Assembly: GCF_038502225.1 (NCBI RefSeq) | Contig: NC_091301.1 | Span: 16,925,696-16,989,695 of the forward strand | From: Cherax quadricarinatus | Lineage: Eukaryota > Arthropoda > Malacostraca > Decapoda > Parastacidae | DNA: 64,000 nucleotides | Direction of reading: 5' to 3' | In this document: positions 60,288 to 64,000 of the stretch, piece by piece | Layout: each line of letters begins with the position of its first letter | How positions within the stretch are numbered: the stretch's first letter is position 1 | The notes under the pieces: model-generated | What the model was told of the DNA's origin: nothing | What the model saw: the letters and a program-made list of their open reading frames with translations, nothing else | Databases searched by the model: none | Position numbers and translations under genes: made by a program

Positions 60288-60289
<2 letters not shown>
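57335..60289 (+). mobile_element. AC-tailed LINE copy C: EN-RT, heavily mutated
   Basis: Starts at the same place in the ORF as copy B (YTNTDGITNKWEEWHERVKE) and runs to the 3' end. Damage: stop codon TAA at 57537-57539 (VALLVKN then WDF), a shift near 57790, loss of the region around LENLIHQHV, a ~95-bp pyrimidine-rich insertion at about 58087-58180, stops near 58550 and 58830, and further shifts near 59220 and 59600. The RT box reads FADYVKLMRR, with the second catalytic Asp changed to Tyr. EN residues GDFNHKEIDW and GASDHV persist. The 3' end has two AGGTG motifs and then AC repeat. Confidence 0.9.

Positions 60290-60323
<34 letters not shown>
60290..60323. repeat. (AC)n tail of LINE copy C
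   Basis: About 17 AC units following CTAGGTGTATAC. Confidence 0.95.
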
Positions 60324-60324
<1 letters not shown>

Positions 60325-60391
60325 GTGCGGGCGCGCCCGACGCACACAGGACAATCAAATTACCGCTACGCAGCTTCCATTCGAAGTCATC

Positions 60392-61169
<778 letters not shown>

Positions 61170-61350
61170 CCTCTTCACACCGACCAGTGATGTTACACCT
61201 TTACACTGACCAGTGATGTTACACCTTCACACCGACCAGTGATGTTACACCTTCACACTGACCAGTGATGTTACACCTTCACACCGACCAGTGATATTAC
61301 ACCTTCACACTGACCAGTGATGTCACACCTTCACACTGACCAGTGTCGTT
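61170..61350. repeat. 26-bp repeat (ACCTTCACACTGACCAGTGA)
   Basis: Six to seven units of ACACTGACCAGTGATGTTAC plus ACCTTC, alternating CACACCG and CACACTG. Confidence 0.92.
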
Positions 61351-61654
61351 CCTCTGTGCGTTAGACTAAGAGAGTACATGACTGTTGGGGTATCAGTCCC
61401 TCACTCAGGATAGTGACTATCTAAAATGAATGTAAGTACTTAACTAAAGACAGTACAAAAAATTTGAGCAGGTGAAATATAAAAAATACGGTCTATAACC
61501 TACATACACAACCTACTCAGATAGCCTGCATACATAACCTGCATACATAACTCTCATACATAACCTTCATACAGAATCTACAAACACAGCCTACGTACAC
61601 ATCCTACATAAATAGCCTATATACATAGGTCTTTCCCTGCACTAGTTAAAAATC
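61351..61654. repeat. Unassigned; CCTACATACATAA-type degenerate repeat
   Basis: At 61495-61630, irregular units of ACCTACATACATAACCTGCA. Confidence 0.6.
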
Positions 61655-62040
61655 ACTTTCTCCACACCTACTGGTAACACTCTCCACACCTACTGGTAAC
61701 ACTCTCCACACCTACTGGTAACACTCTCCACACCTACTGGTAACACTCTCCACACCTACTGGTAACTCTTTCTCCACACCTACTGGTAACACTCTCCACA
61801 CCTACTGGTAACACTCTCCACACCTACTGGTAACACTCTCCACACCTACTGGTAACACTCTCCACACATACTGGTAACTCTTTCTCCACACCTACTGGTA
61901 ACACTCTCCACACCTACTGGTAACACTCTCCACACCTACTGGTAACACTCTCCACACCTACTGGTAACACTCTCCACACCTACTGGTAACACTCTCCACA
62001 CCTACTGGTAACTCTTTCTCCACACCTATTGGTAACACTC
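61655..62040. repeat. 22-bp minisatellite (CTCCACACCTACTGGTAACA)
   Basis: About 17 units of ACTCTCCACACCTACTGGTA plus AC. At intervals of about 5-6 units a longer variant with TCTTTCTCC occurs, indicating a higher-order repeat. Confidence 0.94.
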
Positions 62041-62259
62041 CGTCCCCACCAGTTTCTAGTATTTTCAGCCACATCAGCTGAGAGCACTTTCTTCCCTACA
62101 GGCTGATATCACTTTCTCCCCACCAGCTGGTAGCACTTTCAATATCAGCAGGTGGCTCCAGGAAGCCATCTGGGAGAAGCGTCATAAAGGCGAGGAAAAG
62201 CACCATTAACATGACAATACGAGAGCCAGACTTTATCCACAATGTTGTATCAGCCAACC
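62041..62259. other. Unassigned sequence
   Basis: Short imperfect echoes of CAGCTGGTAGCACTTTC near 62085-62150; otherwise nothing. Confidence 0.4.
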
Positions 62260-62635
62260 AGTCATCCAGCCAGACAGCCAGCCAGCAAGTCAGCCAGACA
62301 GCCAGCCAGCCAGCAAGTCAGCCAGACAGTCAGCCAGCCAGCAAGTCAGCCAGACAGTCAGCCAGCCAGCAAGTCAGCCAGACAGTCAGCCAGCCAGCAG
62401 GTCAGCCAGAGAGTCAGCCAGCCAGCCAGCAAGTCAGCCAGACAGTCAGCCAGCCAGCAAGTCAGCCAGACAGTCAGCCAGCCAGCAAGTCAGCCAGACA
62501 GCCAGCCAGCCAGCAAGTCAGCCAGACAGTCAGCCAGCCAGTAAGTCAGCCAGACAGTCAGCCAGCCAGCAAGTCAGCCAGACAGTCAGTCAGCCAGACA
62601 GTCAGCCAGACAGTCAGAAAGTCAGTAAGTCGGCT
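62260..62635. repeat. 24-bp minisatellite (CAGCCAGCAAGTCAGCCAGA)
   Basis: About 15 units of CAGCCAGCAAGTCAGCCAGA plus CAGT. The unit length is a multiple of 3 and keeps two frames open (Ser-Gln-Pro-Ala type), which I do not regard as genes. Confidence 0.94.
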
Positions 62636-62676
62636 AGCAGCTTTGTTGGTCATTCACTCTCTCTCTCCCCCTTCCT

Positions 62677-62707
<31 letters not shown>
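62636..62707. repeat. CT-rich tract with (CT)n
   Basis: CTCTCTCTCCCCC then (CT)16 at 62675-62707. Confidence 0.9.
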
Positions 62708-62710
<3 letters not shown>

Positions 62711-63460
62711 ACGCTACTCTTTTCACCACCTATAGAAAATTTTCTTATTATAAATTCATGTCATTTCAGGAAAAATCAAATATTTTATCAATATTCCTTT
62801 ACTAATTAATACCAATAACGACGCCTTTATTATCACAATAAAAATGACACCAGTGAGAAATTTGGTAATTTTTGAAAGTTAATTAATCGAAGCATTTCAA
62901 TATAAATTTAACCGTTTTAAATCATATTTTAAATATAATCTATGTAGTTTTCCCTATTTTACAGTAATTACCTGCGGCGGTTACTAACAGCATGGTTGAT
63001 CAGAAATAGAGCCGTGATTAGCAGACAATGGATAGCGCCTGACCCACAAGGGTTTAATGCCTGATGACGCAACAATACAAATATGAAACAATACAATACG
63101 CAATAATACAATACAAGACGAGACAATACAATACAAACCTGCATACAAAACATGGAAAATACAATGGGTGTTTTGTTGAATATCATTTAGCGTTTAACAC
63201 ATGTCTGAGTTTCAATTAAGCTCCGGCGTGTGCTGGAGTCAGGTCACTCTCGTGTTGAGCCTCTGACCTCGGCTGCACGTATAATTAAGCAGAGTGATGC
63301 TTATTATGTAAATGTGGAGCTCAGATGGAGCTTTGCAGTGGAGGGGAGAGGAGCGTGACGATCCCTCCAGGCTGGCTGGCAGGGTATCTTCACTCTTGAT
63401 AAGCTCTGTGGATCCCACTGCTTCAGAGACTCCACCTGGATAATGCAACAGTGAAGACAT
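62708..63460. other. Unassigned sequence, AT-rich then mixed
   Basis: A degenerate ACAATACAA repeat at 63068-63135. No gene or RNA supported. Confidence 0.45.
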
Positions 63461-63487
63461 GTGAGTATACACACACACACACACACA

Positions 63488-63573
<86 letters not shown>
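63461..63573. repeat. (AC)n after a residual LINE terminus
   Basis: ATGTGAGTATAC, the last bases of an AC-tailed LINE, followed by about 50 AC units with one ATAC interruption. Confidence 0.9.
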
Positions 63574-63574
<1 letters not shown>

Positions 63575-63708
63575 CCATAAATAGTTTTAAGACGAGGTAT
63601 GATAAAGCTCATGGAGCAGGGAGAGGGAGGACCCAGTAGCGGTCAGTGAAGAGGCGGGTCCAGGAGCCGAGTCTCTCTACCCCTACAACCACATTAGACG
63701 AGTACATA
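63574..63708 (+). mobile_element. AC-tailed LINE tail fragment, 135 bp
   Basis: Begins ACCATAAATAGTTTTAAGAC inside the final codons (SFKTRYDKAHGAGRGRTQ) and ends ACGAGTACATACAC. AC repeat lies on both sides. Confidence 0.9.
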
Positions 63709-63733
63709 CACACACACACACACACACACACAC
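63709..63733. repeat. (AC)n between two LINE tail fragments
   Basis: About 12 AC units. Confidence 0.95.
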
Positions 63734-63818
63734 CAGTTGAAGACACGGGGCCAGGAGCTGTGACTCGACCCCTGCAACCACAACTAGGTGAGTACAACTA
63801 GGTGACTACACACACACT
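63734..63818 (+). mobile_element. AC-tailed LINE tail fragment, ~80 bp
   Basis: CAGTTGAAGACACGGGGCCA, CGACCCCTGCAACCACAACT, then AGGTGAGTACAACTAGGTGA and (AC)5. The shortest of the stacked copies. Confidence 0.9.
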
Positions 63819-64000
63819 TTCTCGGACCTACCACAAGTAAGGAGGTCCCGGAAGGTGAGTAATGAGGAAGATCTGAGGATGAGGAGAGCTGGAGAAAGTT
63901 AATTGTATTGTAATAATGTATGTGACAGTGAGTACTGTCACTTACATTAAAGACAGTATCTTATATGTTAAGAATTCTGGCAGATTTTGTCATTTTCCTG
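63819..64000. other. Unassigned sequence to window end
   Basis: No feature recognised. Confidence 0.4.

Overview
The window is nuclear eukaryotic DNA, most likely from a decapod crustacean (crayfish- or lobster-like). This is inferred from arthropod-type TTAGG/CCTAA repeats, very heavy micro- and minisatellite load, CR1/L2-type and RTE-like LINEs whose 3' ends end in AC repeats, tRNA-derived SINE remnants, and TA-flanked MITE-like elements that I associate with decapod genomes. I cannot name the species. I see no intact, clearly recognisable host gene. Most open reading frames here are by-products of tandem repeats whose unit lacks stop codons.

Layout. 1-5.1 kb: a 19-bp minisatellite, TA microsatellites, a pyrimidine tract, a 61-bp-arm palindromic element and a MITE-like element. 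5.4-20.6 kb: a giant inverted repeat (left arm 5446-14616, 42-bp spacer, right arm 14659-20608) carrying interstitial CCTAA/TTAGG arrays and a 1.66-kb tandem repeat, with three copies on the left arm and one on the right. 21.2-22.1 kb: a decayed copy of an arthropod gene family with a splice-acceptor-like start. 24.4-28 kb: LINE fragments (three families) and a CAGC-type minisatellite. 28-38.5 kb: minisatellites (notably an ~86-copy 23-bp array), dispersed repeats and LINE remnants. 39-42.2 kb: a CA-TA-TG self-complementary microsatellite, a ~40-unit 26-bp array full of CRE-like TGACGTCA sites, and a homogeneous 30-bp array. 44.4-46 kb: a 31-bp-arm hairpin, then an uninterrupted coiled-coil ORF of about 415 codons, the best protein-coding candidate, cut at its 3' end by a LINE tail. 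50.2-51.6 kb: three MITE copies. 51.65-60.3 kb: a head-to-tail cluster of three copies of one EN-RT LINE, the middle one interrupted by a 5'-truncated CR1/L2-type element with an intact RT frame. 60.3-64 kb: minisatellites and stacked LINE tails.

The recurring theme is coupling of transposons to microsatellites. One LINE family ends in AC repeats and many of its copies also begin next to AC repeats. The MITEs and the palindromic element sit inside TA repeats. Both can be tested genome-wide. The giant palindrome needs an assembly check first, because its G-rich right arm looks like systematic base-calling noise, although the arms also differ in tandem copy number.
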